A DNA stretch of 64,000 nt from CAWUKT01 sp963923035 (GCA_963923035.1 CAWUKT010000001.1:124001-188000), one strand, 5' to 3'. Counted from the first letter of the stretch, positions 50,875 to 59,474 are shown. The notes: a model not told the origin generated them from the letters alone. Numbers and translations: made by a program.

Positions 50875-53004
50875 TCAATCTACGAGTTCTTTAAACTCTT
50901 CTTCGAGAAGGGGATTGATTCCCTCGATTGCTCCATTCATCATGTTGATACCGCCTTTACGCGGGTGCATTTCCAGAGTGGCGCCTTCTTCAACCCGAAT
51001 ATAGGCACCGTTGAGGACCTCAATTGAACCATATTTTTCCATGATAACCTTGGCCCCTTTCCTAATCAACAAGGTTGAACCCGGTTGAACCCAGAGTTTC
51101 CCAAATCGAGCAATGTTAAGGGTGCTCCCTGAGTCCAGCTCAAGAATGGTAGGCTCGGCAAACATTTTTTCTCCGTCGATCACCTGGACTGTTTTTGCCA
51201 GTTGAGGTGTTTCTCCCTGGTCCAGCGTTACGCTGGCACCGGCCCGGATATTGATTTGCTCTTTGGAGAGGATATTTCCGCACCAGCGGACATGGTTGTC
51301 AACATCAAAATCGTCCCACCTGATGCGGACTTTGAGCTCACGATTGGGACCAATATCCAATACCTCGACGGAAATCCCATTGAGATAAATTCGTCGGTTG
51401 TCCTTTTTATCCGGTCCTCTGGGGCCACTGAAGGTGTACACAGGAACCGCAGCCGGATTGTTCCCAAGGCCCATTTTGGGGTATCGATTTGGAGTAAAGG
51501 GGACGAAATCAGTTCCAAAAATGGGGTATTCCTGATAGGAGAAAAAAGATTCTGGCATGGTGTCGCCTTCACAAACCAGGCGATTGGGGAGGGTATATTC
51601 GGTCTTGGGGCGTACATCGGTTGTAATTCGAATCTTCCCGTCATTGTTCTTATCCGAAACGATGCGCATCAGGTAATTGTATCCCGTAAACGGGTTCATT
51701 CTCGATTGCTCCAGATTCAAAACCCTTTTTTTCGGTCCGGTCAGGCGAAAATCATAATTTCCGTGCGCAGCCAGGGGCCACAGATAGTTACAATTATCAC
51801 CAAAGATGTATTTCCCTTCTTTCTGGTCCTTTCCCACCTGTATATAGGCATACAAACCCGGCTCATCCAGGGTGTCGTGGTCATAATACCCGTCCAGGAT
51901 CTGGTGATTTTCGAGCCACAGGTATTGACTTCGGGCAACTTCGGGTAGATGGGGGAGCTTGATCTTGATCACATCTCCGGTACTGACAAAGTCCCGCAGA
52001 ATATAGATTCCGTCCCCGCACAATTGATCACCGTAATCCAGTTCCCCGGATACGAATCTTCCACTTTCGGCACAAGCAGTATTGATCAAATAGGGATTGG
52101 AAGGATTCTTCCAGTTCATGCGCTCGCGGTCCCAGCCATTCCACGTTCGGGAAAGCGCATCGCTCGCACTCATATTGCTGTATCCTCCAACAGTCGGTAT
52201 GAACATGCGGCTCCCAACGCCTCCGTTGGCAGTATGGAAATTGTTTCCTCCGTAAAGCATATGCGAAAATTCGTGCCGACAGATAACTTCCGGGAGGACA
52301 TCGCTGGTCCGGAAGATACTGTACATATCGGTTTCCTGGCCCAGCACGGTTCCAAAGTTCCCCGGGGAGACGAAGCCCGAATGGTTGCCAAGATTGGCGA
52401 CATGGATATTCCGCCAAATCAGCATGACCATATCAATTTTACCATTGGGTTGTTCTTCATTTCGAATCCCTGTTCCCTTGAAGCTCCACCGATCAAAATC
52501 CGACATTTCGCTCCCAAACCTGAATTTTGGATTGGGAATGGCATTGACCTTGTCCAGCACGGCTTTCTTGTAGAGGTTATTTCCAAAGGCTTCCTGGGTG
52601 ACCACCTGCCCTCTTCGGTTCCGGATATGGGTAATAGGGACTTTGATTAAAGTGTCAAGATAATCTCCCGTCACCTGAAATTTCCCAAACGAGGCTTGCC
52701 GAAAGTACTTGGTCATCAATCCATCTCCGGAAGAATCTCCCGAAAAAAGATCGTCTCTCCAATCGGGCAATCGGTGTGATGGCCACTTCCAGCCACCTTT
52801 AGAATGAACGGGATCAAGGTGTCCGAAAGTGCTGTCAAAGTCGATTTCAGCAAATACCACCAGCACATGGAACCGGCCTTCAGGGGTAATATGCCACCCA
52901 TTGGCCGAATTGAATTGATCCGGATCGACCTGGCCGTAACCCACGCCCATTCCAAGAGCCATGAGGAGCACCAGGCAATATTTAAGGATGTTGGTATACA
53001 TCAT
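50875..53004 (-). CDS. secreted M6-like zinc metalloprotease with C-terminal beta-solenoid
   Basis: 709 residues from ATG 53004 (the second ATG follows directly). A signal peptide ends ~GYGQ (~24). The protease motif is RHEFSHMLYGGNNFH: His244, Glu245 and His248 form HExxH, with a further His257. The flanking SASDALSRTWNGWDRERMNW is like the GxWDxxxxGW region of M6 (immune inhibitor A-type) enzymes. Residues ~615-690 repeat short strands (GSTLNIARFGKLWVQPGSTL; GAKVIMEKYGSIEVLNGAYI), a beta-solenoid. No T9SS domain is visible. It overlaps the upstream membrane gene by 23 nt, so it belongs to that operon. Confidence 0.8.
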   Translation of the reverse strand: MMYTNILKYCLVLLMALGMGVGYGQVDPDQFNSANGWHITPEGRFHVLVVFAEIDFDSTFGHLDPVHSKGGWKWPSHRLPDWRDDLFSGDSSGDGLMTKYFRQASFGKFQVTGDYLDTLIKVPITHIRNRRGQVVTQEAFGNNLYKKAVLDKVNAIPNPKFRFGSEMSDFDRWSFKGTGIRNEEQPNGKIDMVMLIWRNIHVANLGNHSGFVSPGNFGTVLGQETDMYSIFRTSDVLPEVICRHEFSHMLYGGNNFHTANGGVGSRMFIPTVGGYSNMSASDALSRTWNGWDRERMNWKNPSNPYLINTACAESGRFVSGELDYGDQLCGDGIYILRDFVSTGDVIKIKLPHLPEVARSQYLWLENHQILDGYYDHDTLDEPGLYAYIQVGKDQKEGKYIFGDNCNYLWPLAAHGNYDFRLTGPKKRVLNLEQSRMNPFTGYNYLMRIVSDKNNDGKIRITTDVRPKTEYTLPNRLVCEGDTMPESFFSYQEYPIFGTDFVPFTPNRYPKMGLGNNPAAVPVYTFSGPRGPDKKDNRRIYLNGISVEVLDIGPNRELKVRIRWDDFDVDNHVRWCGNILSKEQINIRAGASVTLDQGETPQLAKTVQVIDGEKMFAEPTILELDSGSTLNIARFGKLWVQPGSTLLIRKGAKVIMEKYGSIEVLNGAYIRVEEGATLEMHPRKGGINMMNGAIEGINPLLEEEFKELVD

Positions 53005-54616
53005 AGTATTTCGTCTTTTCAACCAAATTCCAGGTGTCCAGGACATGACCCGTCAGCGAAGACCGATATTGCTTTCGCGAGGCCTTCGCTTCGGTGGCAC
53101 CGGTTTCCCGGTCGACAAAAATAGCTGGACGCCTTTCATTCAATTCTTGCAAAATTCGTTCCAACCCCCGCTCATAAGCCATTTCAGCGTCGTGGGGCCA
53201 GTCCACACTGATCATTGGCTTGCTGTTCGTAATGTAATTGGCCAGCGGCATCGCTGGCAAAACCGAAAATTTGGAATCATACCTTTCCGCAAGGTTTTTA
53301 AGGTCCCCGTATTTATCGTAACGCTCCTGATGGGTGTATATATTGTTGAGTTTTGCGAAATGATCCCCCAAATCATATTGAAGTTCTGAGCGGGGAGAAT
53401 CGCGATAGGGGGCCTGGTAAAGAAGGAAATAACCGAATAAACCAATGGCTGCCCAGGAGGGAAAATACCAGGTGGGGGGACGGTAGTCCAATTCCCAGGA
53501 CAACAAACAGGCCAAAGAAAAAAAGGAGGCGACCATGAATAAAACCGGACTTTGGTAGCCCCATGAAATTCCCGAAGCCCAAGCTGTGATGTGCAAGAGG
53601 AGCCCCCAGATCATTTCTTTTTGTCCTGCTAAAAGAAATCGACCGGTGATGAAAATTCCCAAGACAAACAGAATTTGGGAAAAATGGAATCCGGGGGGAA
53701 CAAATGAGCCTGAGGTTAAAAGTTTCAGTGTTTGAAGCCCGAAATAGATGAGAATCATCCCAAGCAGAGTGCCCCAAGCAGCCCATTCTACCCTTCGTTG
53801 TTTTGAAATTCGTTTCCCAAATATCCATCCAATTCCCAGCAGAATAGCCACGAGAGCGCCCGTTGAATATTGCCGCAGGCCGGGTCCCAAGATTTCGCCC
53901 GGATTCGAAGCAGCGGCCATATCCACAAAAACTCGGTCCCAGAACTCAATCCCACCAGCCATGAAGATGAGTCCGGTAGCAATGAGAAAAGGGATAATTC
54001 CCAGCAGGAGGGATTTTGGAGGGTAATAATATCCGGCAGCAAAGAGGCCTCCAATGAGCACTACCAGATAAGGCTGTTTACAAAGGGCTGCCAACAAGAG
54101 AACCATCAGGCCGCTACCAATCCAATACCATTGTTTTCCTCGGGTCACTAAAAAGGCTCCCAGTGAGGAAAAAAGGATTCCATCAATGGTATGCCAGGGC
54201 ATCGGAGGGTAGTTGTGCATTGAAAAAACGAAGGCAATGATCCCAAGAAGCCAGGGCGAAATGTAAAGGCTGGAAAAGTCGAACAGTTGTTGGAGGGTTT
54301 TGATGGAAAAAAAGACCGAAAGCCAAACGAAAAGGATGGCAAAGCACCTGATACCAAGAAATTCGAACTGGTCCGGGAGCACCCACAACTCGAAAGTATG
54401 CAGGATCGGGCTTAGAGGGGGGCGGACATAAATGAAATCCAGACCCTGCGTTTCCCCAATAGAAATGCGGTAAGATAGGGCCGTGATGAACCCTTGATCC
54501 GTTTCGTCCATACCATACGGAGCGTAAAGCATGCAATACAGGACCGGCAATGTTATAAACAGCAACCGATAGACCGCATGCTTACTCCGGGGAATGAAGT
54601 TGAAGCCGAAACCCAT
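52982..54616 (-). CDS. polytopic membrane glycosyltransferase-like protein
   Basis: 544 residues. About 11-12 transmembrane helices follow a first loop, PYGMDETDQGFITALSYR, with an acidic DETD motif, then IYVRPPLSPILHTFEL; this is the GT-C arrangement (acidic residue in loop 1, then RPP). A soluble tail (NNIYTHQERYDKYGDLKNLAERY) follows ~residue 430. It probably uses polyprenyl-phosphate sugar to modify a surface molecule. It is the first gene of the four-gene reverse operon. ATG 54616 starts the first helix well. Confidence 0.72.
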   Translation of the reverse strand: MGFGFNFIPRSKHAVYRLLFITLPVLYCMLYAPYGMDETDQGFITALSYRISIGETQGLDFIYVRPPLSPILHTFELWVLPDQFEFLGIRCFAILFVWLSVFFSIKTLQQLFDFSSLYISPWLLGIIAFVFSMHNYPPMPWHTIDGILFSSLGAFLVTRGKQWYWIGSGLMVLLLAALCKQPYLVVLIGGLFAAGYYYPPKSLLLGIIPFLIATGLIFMAGGIEFWDRVFVDMAAASNPGEILGPGLRQYSTGALVAILLGIGWIFGKRISKQRRVEWAAWGTLLGMILIYFGLQTLKLLTSGSFVPPGFHFSQILFVLGIFITGRFLLAGQKEMIWGLLLHITAWASGISWGYQSPVLFMVASFFSLACLLSWELDYRPPTWYFPSWAAIGLFGYFLLYQAPYRDSPRSELQYDLGDHFAKLNNIYTHQERYDKYGDLKNLAERYDSKFSVLPAMPLANYITNSKPMISVDWPHDAEMAYERGLERILQELNERRPAIFVDRETGATEAKASRKQYRSSLTGHVLDTWNLVEKTKYYDVYQHP

Positions 54617-54958
54617 GGCTGAATTTAATGAAAGGATTTCTTTTCAATGGGAAAGCTGACCATTTGGACCTTCGGACCGTTTGGGAAGTCACCTTTACTA
54701 CATTGAATGGTATTCCGGCTGGGGATCAATCGGCTAGGATCGGGCTGGTCGGGCGATGTGGAGCGGTGGCAAAAGGACCGATGATCAGTCGCTAAATACA
54801 CCGATAAGATGGGATTGGGGTCTTTTCTCTGCATTGTTCTAACTCCTCTTTTTTCCTTCCTCAAAATGCAAAACATTCCAGGTGGGATTTCGATACATAG
54901 CAAAGCTGCACAAAAAATAATTATCACAGAAATATTTTTGGCAAAACTATTTTTCCTT
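54617..54958. other. non-coding region between divergent operons
   Basis: About 340 nt between the reverse membrane-protease operon and the forward dnaG unit, AT-rich toward the right. I see no gene with believable composition and no RNA gene. It must carry the promoter of the reverse operon, but I found no clear TAnnTTTG on that strand. Confidence 0.5.
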
Positions 54959-54966
54959 TAGCTTTG
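54937..54966 (+). promoter_or_regulatory. Bacteroidota-type promoter of dnaG (TTTG-N18-TAGCTTTG)
   Basis: TTTG (54937-54940) and a perfect TAGCTTTG (54959-54966) are spaced by 18 nt, near the usual 19-21. It lies ~160 nt before dnaG and predicts a leader RNA with a short ORF. A second weaker pair (TTG 55093-55095, TAAATTTA 55116-55123) is just before the dnaG ATG. Confidence 0.6.
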
Positions 54967-55050
54967 ACCTGCGCAGTTACAGAAAAACAAAAAATTACCT
55001 GCCTATGAGATAAAAAAGAAATACACCTGTGAAGTTGGTTCTGCGGGGAA

Positions 55051-55128
55051 ATGAGTGAATTGTCCTGTATCTCGTCTCATTCCGAATCTGTCTTGTCCCA
55101 ACGGAGCGGCTTGCCTAAATTTACCTAA
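55051..55128 (+). CDS. possible 25-codon leader peptide overlapping the dnaG start
   Basis: ATG 55051 opens a 25-residue frame ending in a TAA (55126-55128) that shares its last base with the dnaG ATG (55128-55130; TAATG junction). The sequence is Ser-rich. The position downstream of a good promoter and the stop-start overlap suggest a translationally coupled leader, but the frame is short and could be chance. Confidence 0.3.
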   Translation: MSELSCISSHSESVLSQRSGLPKFT

Positions 55129-57077
55129 TGGGCAAAAGGATTCCCCCTCATAAGGTCGAAGAGATCTACAATGCAGCTGATGTTGTAGAGATCCTTGGAG
55201 AATACCTGCAAATGAAAAAGCGGGGCTCCAACTACTTCGCCCTTTCGCCCTTCTCCAACGAAAAAACCCCTTCCTTCGCGGTCAGCCCCACCAAGAATAT
55301 CTGGAAAGATTTTTCAACGGGTAAGGGGGGCAATGCGGTGACCTTCCTGATGGAGGCCGAGGGCATGAGCTATGTCGAGGCCCTGAAGCACATCGCCGAG
55401 CGGTACAATATTGACCTCGAAATGGAGGAGACGCCCGAAGACATGATTCGGGAAGACCGCCGGGAGAGCCTTTACGTACTCAATTCGTTTGCCGCTCGAT
55501 TCTTTCACCAGCAATTGTTGACAGGAGAAGGGGAGCGAATTGGACTGAGCTACTTCAAGGAGCGGGGGATTTTGATGAGGACCGTAGAAGAGTTCCAATT
55601 GGGATATTCCCCTACCTCCTGGGATGCCTTTGTCAAGGAGGCTATCCGGAACCAGTACCAGGAACAGTATATTCTGGATACAGGACTGGCATTCAAAAGC
55701 GACCGGGACGGAAAATTACTCGACCGGTTTCGGGGAAGGATCATGTTTCCCATTCACAATCACTTGGGTAAAGTGGTGGGGTTTGGGGGTAGAATCCTCA
55801 GCACGGAGAAGAAGATGGCCAAGTACATCAACTCTCCAGAGTCAGAGGTTTACCAAAAGAGCTATATCCTCTATGGGCTTCACCAGGGCAAAAAAGCGAT
55901 TCGGGATACCGATCGGGCCCTGCTGGTGGAAGGGTACATGGACGTTATTGCCCTGTACCAAGCAGGGATCCAGAATGTGGTCGCCAGTTCAGGAACCGCC
56001 CTTACCGTAGAGCAGATTCGCCTGATCAAGCGATTTACGCGAAACGTTCTCCTGATTTATGATGCTGACAGGGCGGGACTCAACGCCGCGCTGCGGGGAA
56101 TAGACCTTCTGCTGGAGCAGGAAATGGCAGTGAAAGTCCTGCTGCTTCCCGAAGGAGAGGACCCGGACTCCTACGTGAAGAAGCACGGGAAATCCGGCTT
56201 TGACAGCTACGTCGCCGATCATGCCCTGGACTTCATAGATTTTAAGATCAATCAGTTGGCCATTTCGCTGGATTGGTCCGATCCGCAACAGCAGACTGTC
56301 GCGATTCATGAGACCGCCCAGACCGTAGCGAAGATTCCCGATGCTGTCAAACAGGCCATTTATTTGGACCGGGCGGCGAAGAAGCTGGGCATTTCTACAG
56401 ATGTCATGCAGCGCTCCCTCAATCGAGCCTTGGCTGATATTGCCAAGCTGCAGGAAAGGGAGGCCCGTCGGAATCAAAGTCGCCAACAAGTTGCACCGCC
56501 CACGCTGCCTTTGGTCGAGGCTCCCCCTACGGAGGAGGCAATTGCCCCCACCGAGACCGGCCAACAAGAACTTGAACTGGTTCGGCTCATTCTCAATCAC
56601 CACGATCAGGAGATCGAGGTGGACGAGGAGGTCTTTCCCCTCGCTGAATATCTTCTCGGAGAAGTCTCCGAGTTTGAATTCCAGAACCGGGAACTGGAAA
56701 AGTTCAGGCAGCTCCTGATGGATCATTTTGATGACAAGGAACAAATCGACGTACACACCTTCTTGAACCACAGTGACAAGCAGGTTTCCAATATCGCCTC
56801 CCGATTGGTGACGATTCCGTTCGAAGTCAGCGAAAATTGGGAAAAGTTTGATATCAAAGCCCCCAATATTGATGCAGACATTGAAAGCTCTGTATATTCG
56901 GCTTTGCTGTATTTCAAGTGGAATCGTATCAGAACCCTGTTGAAGGAAAGTCGGGAGCAACTCAAGAAAGAGACCGATCCTCAAAAACTGGACGACCTCA
57001 CCCGGAAATACGTCCATTTGGAACAGCTCAAAATTGAGTTGAGCAATGAACTTGAAAACGTTATCCCTGAGTTATAA
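55128..57077 (+). CDS. dnaG: DNA primase with degenerate zinc-finger
   Basis: Makes RNA primers at the fork. 649 residues: an N-terminal CHC2-type region (~1-100; NEKTPSFAVSPTKN), a TOPRIM core (LLVEGYMDVIALYQAGIQNV; LIYDADRAGLNAALRG) and a C-terminal helicase-binding part. The four zinc ligands seen in Escherichia coli at Cys40, His43, Cys61 and Cys64 are Ser40, Ser43, Asp61 and Thr64 here, so the finger cannot bind zinc in the normal way. The fold around them is kept. I believe similar losses occur in other Bacteroidota primases. ATG 55128 overlaps the short leader frame. Confidence 0.93.
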   Translation: MGKRIPPHKVEEIYNAADVVEILGEYLQMKKRGSNYFALSPFSNEKTPSFAVSPTKNIWKDFSTGKGGNAVTFLMEAEGMSYVEALKHIAERYNIDLEMEETPEDMIREDRRESLYVLNSFAARFFHQQLLTGEGERIGLSYFKERGILMRTVEEFQLGYSPTSWDAFVKEAIRNQYQEQYILDTGLAFKSDRDGKLLDRFRGRIMFPIHNHLGKVVGFGGRILSTEKKMAKYINSPESEVYQKSYILYGLHQGKKAIRDTDRALLVEGYMDVIALYQAGIQNVVASSGTALTVEQIRLIKRFTRNVLLIYDADRAGLNAALRGIDLLLEQEMAVKVLLLPEGEDPDSYVKKHGKSGFDSYVADHALDFIDFKINQLAISLDWSDPQQQTVAIHETAQTVAKIPDAVKQAIYLDRAAKKLGISTDVMQRSLNRALADIAKLQEREARRNQSRQQVAPPTLPLVEAPPTEEAIAPTETGQQELELVRLILNHHDQEIEVDEEVFPLAEYLLGEVSEFEFQNRELEKFRQLLMDHFDDKEQIDVHTFLNHSDKQVSNIASRLVTIPFEVSENWEKFDIKAPNIDADIESSVYSALLYFKWNRIRTLLKESREQLKKETDPQKLDDLTRKYVHLEQLKIELSNELENVIPEL

Positions 57078-57086
57078 CAAGATACC

Positions 57087-57755
57087 ATGACCGAAAAAGT
57101 TGAACAGATTGTTGCAGCCCTAGGGCAAAAAGCATCCATTAAGCAGGCCATTTACCGGAATACCTTTGAGATTTTTCAACACATGAAGGACCACGCGTCA
57201 AAAATCGCGGATTACCTCAGTGAAAAATTCGAGAAAGTAGATCCCAACGTAAAGATCGTTTACAAGGAAGTGAACGATTTTGAGTTCCGGATCCGGTTTT
57301 CAGGCGACATGCTCATTTTCACGATGCACTCCAATGTGACGACCTTTCAGCATGAGCACGTCATCTTCAAAAGTCCTTACATCAAGGAAGACGAGAACCG
57401 AGCCTACTTCGGTCAGGTGATGGTCTACAACTTCATGGCTGATTCGCTCAAGTACAACCGGATCAACGACCCCGGTTATCTGTTGGCTCGGATGATGATC
57501 AATCAGGACAACCACTTCTACATCGAGGGGCAGCGGCAATTGGCATTTTTGTATCCCGACATCGCCAAAAACGAAATCTCTGAGGACATGTTGTCCGATT
57601 TCATCGAGAGCGCTATGCTCCTGGCCATCGACCAGGACCTGTACGTGCCCAGCTTCCAAAAGGTCCAGATCATTCCCTTGTCCCAAAAGCTCAAGAACCA
57701 AATGGTCGCTGGGGGCAACAAAGTTGGCTTTCAGATGAGCTACGAGCGGGACTGA
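57087..57755 (+). CDS. conserved-type cytoplasmic protein, unknown function
   Basis: 222 residues, soluble, no signal. It contains a helical N-terminus (KQAIYRNTFEIFQHMKDHA), a mixed alpha/beta middle (FEFRIRFSGDMLIFTMHSNV; NRAYFGQVMVYNFMADSLK) and an ordered tail (IPLSQKLKNQMVAGGNKVGF). I recognise no family. It starts 9 nt after dnaG, so it shares its transcript, which may hint at a replication-related or housekeeping role; that is context only. Its stop abuts the PNPOx-like gene (shared TGATCA). Confidence 0.7.
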   Translation: MTEKVEQIVAALGQKASIKQAIYRNTFEIFQHMKDHASKIADYLSEKFEKVDPNVKIVYKEVNDFEFRIRFSGDMLIFTMHSNVTTFQHEHVIFKSPYIKEDENRAYFGQVMVYNFMADSLKYNRINDPGYLLARMMINQDNHFYIEGQRQLAFLYPDIAKNEISEDMLSDFIESAMLLAIDQDLYVPSFQKVQIIPLSQKLKNQMVAGGNKVGFQMSYERD

Positions 57756-58319
57756 TCAGGACCAGTTGGCCATGTTGCGGGGGCTCATTTTTCCGAGTCG
57801 GACGTATTCCACTGCCGAAAAGCTGATTTCCCGGACCAAATTCATGTCCGCCCAGAGGAGCTCATAGCCCTTGAAGCGACACAGTGGTCGGATCAAGCGT
57901 AGAAAACGCTCCTTTTCTCCCGGGCGAGGTTCCCGGAGAGGGCCCGCAACGCCCCGTAGCCGAACTGCGGGAGGGCGCTGAAATTGGCCTTTGAAGATCG
58001 ACTTCAGCCAGAATCCCCGGCCAGGGTCCACTCCCAGCACCGAAATGGGCGTCCCCTCCCCGCCACACCGTTGAACGGTGGACGTAAATTTTTCCAGGTA
58101 ATAACCCGTCAAATCTGCATTTAGCATGAAGGATCCGATGGCCGTGACGTTTGGTTGGCCGTCAGGGAGCGTGGTGCCCACCGTCACATAGGTCGTTCGT
58201 TTGATGCACCGTTGAAAATGCCATTGAATGAATGGCCATTCTTGGAGAAGGCCGTCTCCGGTGATTCTGCCTGGAGCCGCTTGAACGAGCTTGGGTGAAA
58301 GGGTTGTGATAGGATTCAT
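57756..58319 (-). CDS. pyridoxamine 5'-phosphate oxidase-like (split-barrel) flavoprotein
   Basis: 187 residues of the PNPOx-like split-barrel fold: YVTVGTTLPDGQPNVTAIGSFML (N-terminal barrel strands), YYLEKFTSTVQRC and VRLRGVAGPLREP. It probably binds FMN or F420-type cofactor, but the substrate is unknown. It is the second gene of a two-gene unit with the DUF3995-like protein (4-nt overlap, 58316-58319) and under the TetR regulator encoded next door. The family call is good; the activity is open. Confidence 0.78.
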   Translation of the reverse strand: MNPITTLSPKLVQAAPGRITGDGLLQEWPFIQWHFQRCIKRTTYVTVGTTLPDGQPNVTAIGSFMLNADLTGYYLEKFTSTVQRCGGEGTPISVLGVDPGRGFWLKSIFKGQFQRPPAVRLRGVAGPLREPRPGEKERFLRLIRPLCRFKGYELLWADMNLVREISFSAVEYVRLGKMSPRNMANWS

Positions 58320-58741
58320 TTTGAAAGGGTTAAGTAGAGAAATGCCAGGGAAATGAAAAGGCAGAGGGGGGAATAAAGACGCGTATCCAGTCGGGCAAAT
58401 GAAGAGCCATTTTGGGGTTTGAACAGGCCAACCCGTTTAAAGTCCCCAATGGCCCGGAGGGCAAAAATCCCCGCCAGGATGAGTCCGCCCCAATGCAACC
58501 ACGCTTCATTGACCACCATAGAAGGAGGATCAAACGCCAGGACAAACGCAAAGCCTCCCATGGCCAGTAGCACCAATGCCACCAGCAAAGTGAGGAAGGC
58601 ACCCGGCCGGAAATCAGGCTGGCCTTCCGATGTTGGGGTGGCAGCCGCGAATCCCCATTTCCCTCCCAGCGCCCAATACACGTGGATTCCACTGAGAAAG
58701 AGGAAAATGATCGAGAGAAGAATTCCAATGCTGTTTTCCAT
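58316..58741 (-). CDS. DUF3995-like membrane protein
   Basis: 141 residues with four hydrophobic segments (IGILLSIIFLFLSGIHVYWAL; FLTLLVALVLLAMGGFAFVL; HWGGLILAGIFALRAIGDF; SPLCLFISLAFLYLTLSK), matching the DUF3995 family. The motifs HVYWALGGKWG and ALRAIGDFK are typical. The function is unknown. It is the first gene of the unit with the PNPOx-like protein; a TetR-type operator lies 16-34 nt upstream of its start. Confidence 0.8.
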   Translation of the reverse strand: MENSIGILLSIIFLFLSGIHVYWALGGKWGFAAATPTSEGQPDFRPGAFLTLLVALVLLAMGGFAFVLAFDPPSMVVNEAWLHWGGLILAGIFALRAIGDFKRVGLFKPQNGSSFARLDTRLYSPLCLFISLAFLYLTLSK

Positions 58742-58756
58742 AGTTATTCCAGTTAA

Positions 58757-58775
58757 ATACAGTACAACACTGTAT
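58757..58775. promoter_or_regulatory. TetR-type operator 1 (upstream of DUF3995/PNPOx unit)
   Basis: A 19-bp perfect palindrome, ATACAGT-ACAAC-ACTGTAT, between the DUF3995 start and the tetR stop. It shares TACAAYACTGTATG with operator 2 upstream of tetR. Confidence 0.75.
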
Positions 58776-58793
58776 GTTTTGGGGTAAAAAAAT

Positions 58794-59333
58794 TTATCGA
58801 TTCAAGGTATAGACCTCGGTATACACCTTAAACAACTCGCGCATTTCTGACTCGGAAGCCTGCGGAAACAATTGTTGGATGCCGACAAGCATCGCATAGT
58901 CCAATTGAGCCAGTTGGTACGCCTGCTTAGCCTCGGTTCCCAGGGACATGAAAACCTCTTGCAGAAAACGGAGCCGCATTTGGTCGACTTCGGCCAGGTT
59001 TTCTTTGACAATGGGTTGGTAATAGCTCCACGACCGAATGGCCGCCTCCACCGCTTGATCCGTCTTCAGAATTTGTTCGTTCAGGACCTTCATCTTTTCC
59101 TCCGCGCCGTCCGCACCTTGGGTCGCTTCAATGAAAGCCACCGTATTTTGTTCCTTCCAAAACTCGACCAGGGCCCGGATATACCCTTCAATGCTGTCAA
59201 AGTGGTGGTAAAAGGACCCTCTCGTCACCCCGAGCCGCTCACACAGGTAGAGGATGCGCAATTTGTGTTGCGCAAATTCGGATAGGATTTTCAACCCTTC
59301 CTCCAGCCATTTTTCTTTGGTAAGCCGAGCCAT
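58794..59333 (-). CDS. TetR/AcrR-family transcription regulator
   Basis: 179 residues. The N-terminal HTH (~1-55) reads ARLTKEKWLEEGLKILSEFA, then LCERLGVTRGSFYHHFDSIEGYI, the typical recognition helix. The C-terminal ligand domain is helical and of unknown ligand. Start ATG 59333 gives the family N-terminus. Just upstream is operator 2 and a promoter (TTG-N20-TATACTTG), so it likely represses itself and, through operator 1, the DUF3995/PNPOx pair downstream on the same strand. Confidence 0.9.
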   Translation of the reverse strand: MARLTKEKWLEEGLKILSEFAQHKLRILYLCERLGVTRGSFYHHFDSIEGYIRALVEFWKEQNTVAFIEATQGADGAEEKMKVLNEQILKTDQAVEAAIRSWSYYQPIVKENLAEVDQMRLRFLQEVFMSLGTEAKQAYQLAQLDYAMLVGIQQLFPQASESEMRELFKVYTEVYTLNR

Positions 59334-59337
59334 GTGG

Positions 59338-59376
59338 CAAGTATAAAGGAAATGAAATAAAAATACAATACTGTAT
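59338..59376 (-). promoter_or_regulatory. tetR promoter and TetR operator 2
   Basis: On the reverse strand, TTG (59366-59368), a 20-nt spacer and TATACTTG (59338-59345; 7 of 8 to TAnnTTTG) form a promoter. The palindrome ATACA-ATAC-TGTAT (59363-59376) covers the -33 box, so bound repressor should block it. The ATG follows four bases after the -7 box, giving a nearly leaderless transcript. Confidence 0.65.
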
Positions 59377-59466
59377 GGTTTGTGCTTTGGTGGAGTTGTT
59401 TGCCCCCATCCACCTTCCCCCAACTTCCGATTCCACGGCGCTTGCTGTTTCATCCCCGAATTGCGC

Positions 59467-59474
59467 TATCTTTG
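59467..59474 (+). promoter_or_regulatory. TATCTTTG -7 box of rlmN
   Basis: A perfect TAnnTTTG 8 nt before the rlmN ATG. A TTG at 59442-59444 is 22 nt upstream, slightly far. The transcript would be almost leaderless. Confidence 0.5.
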
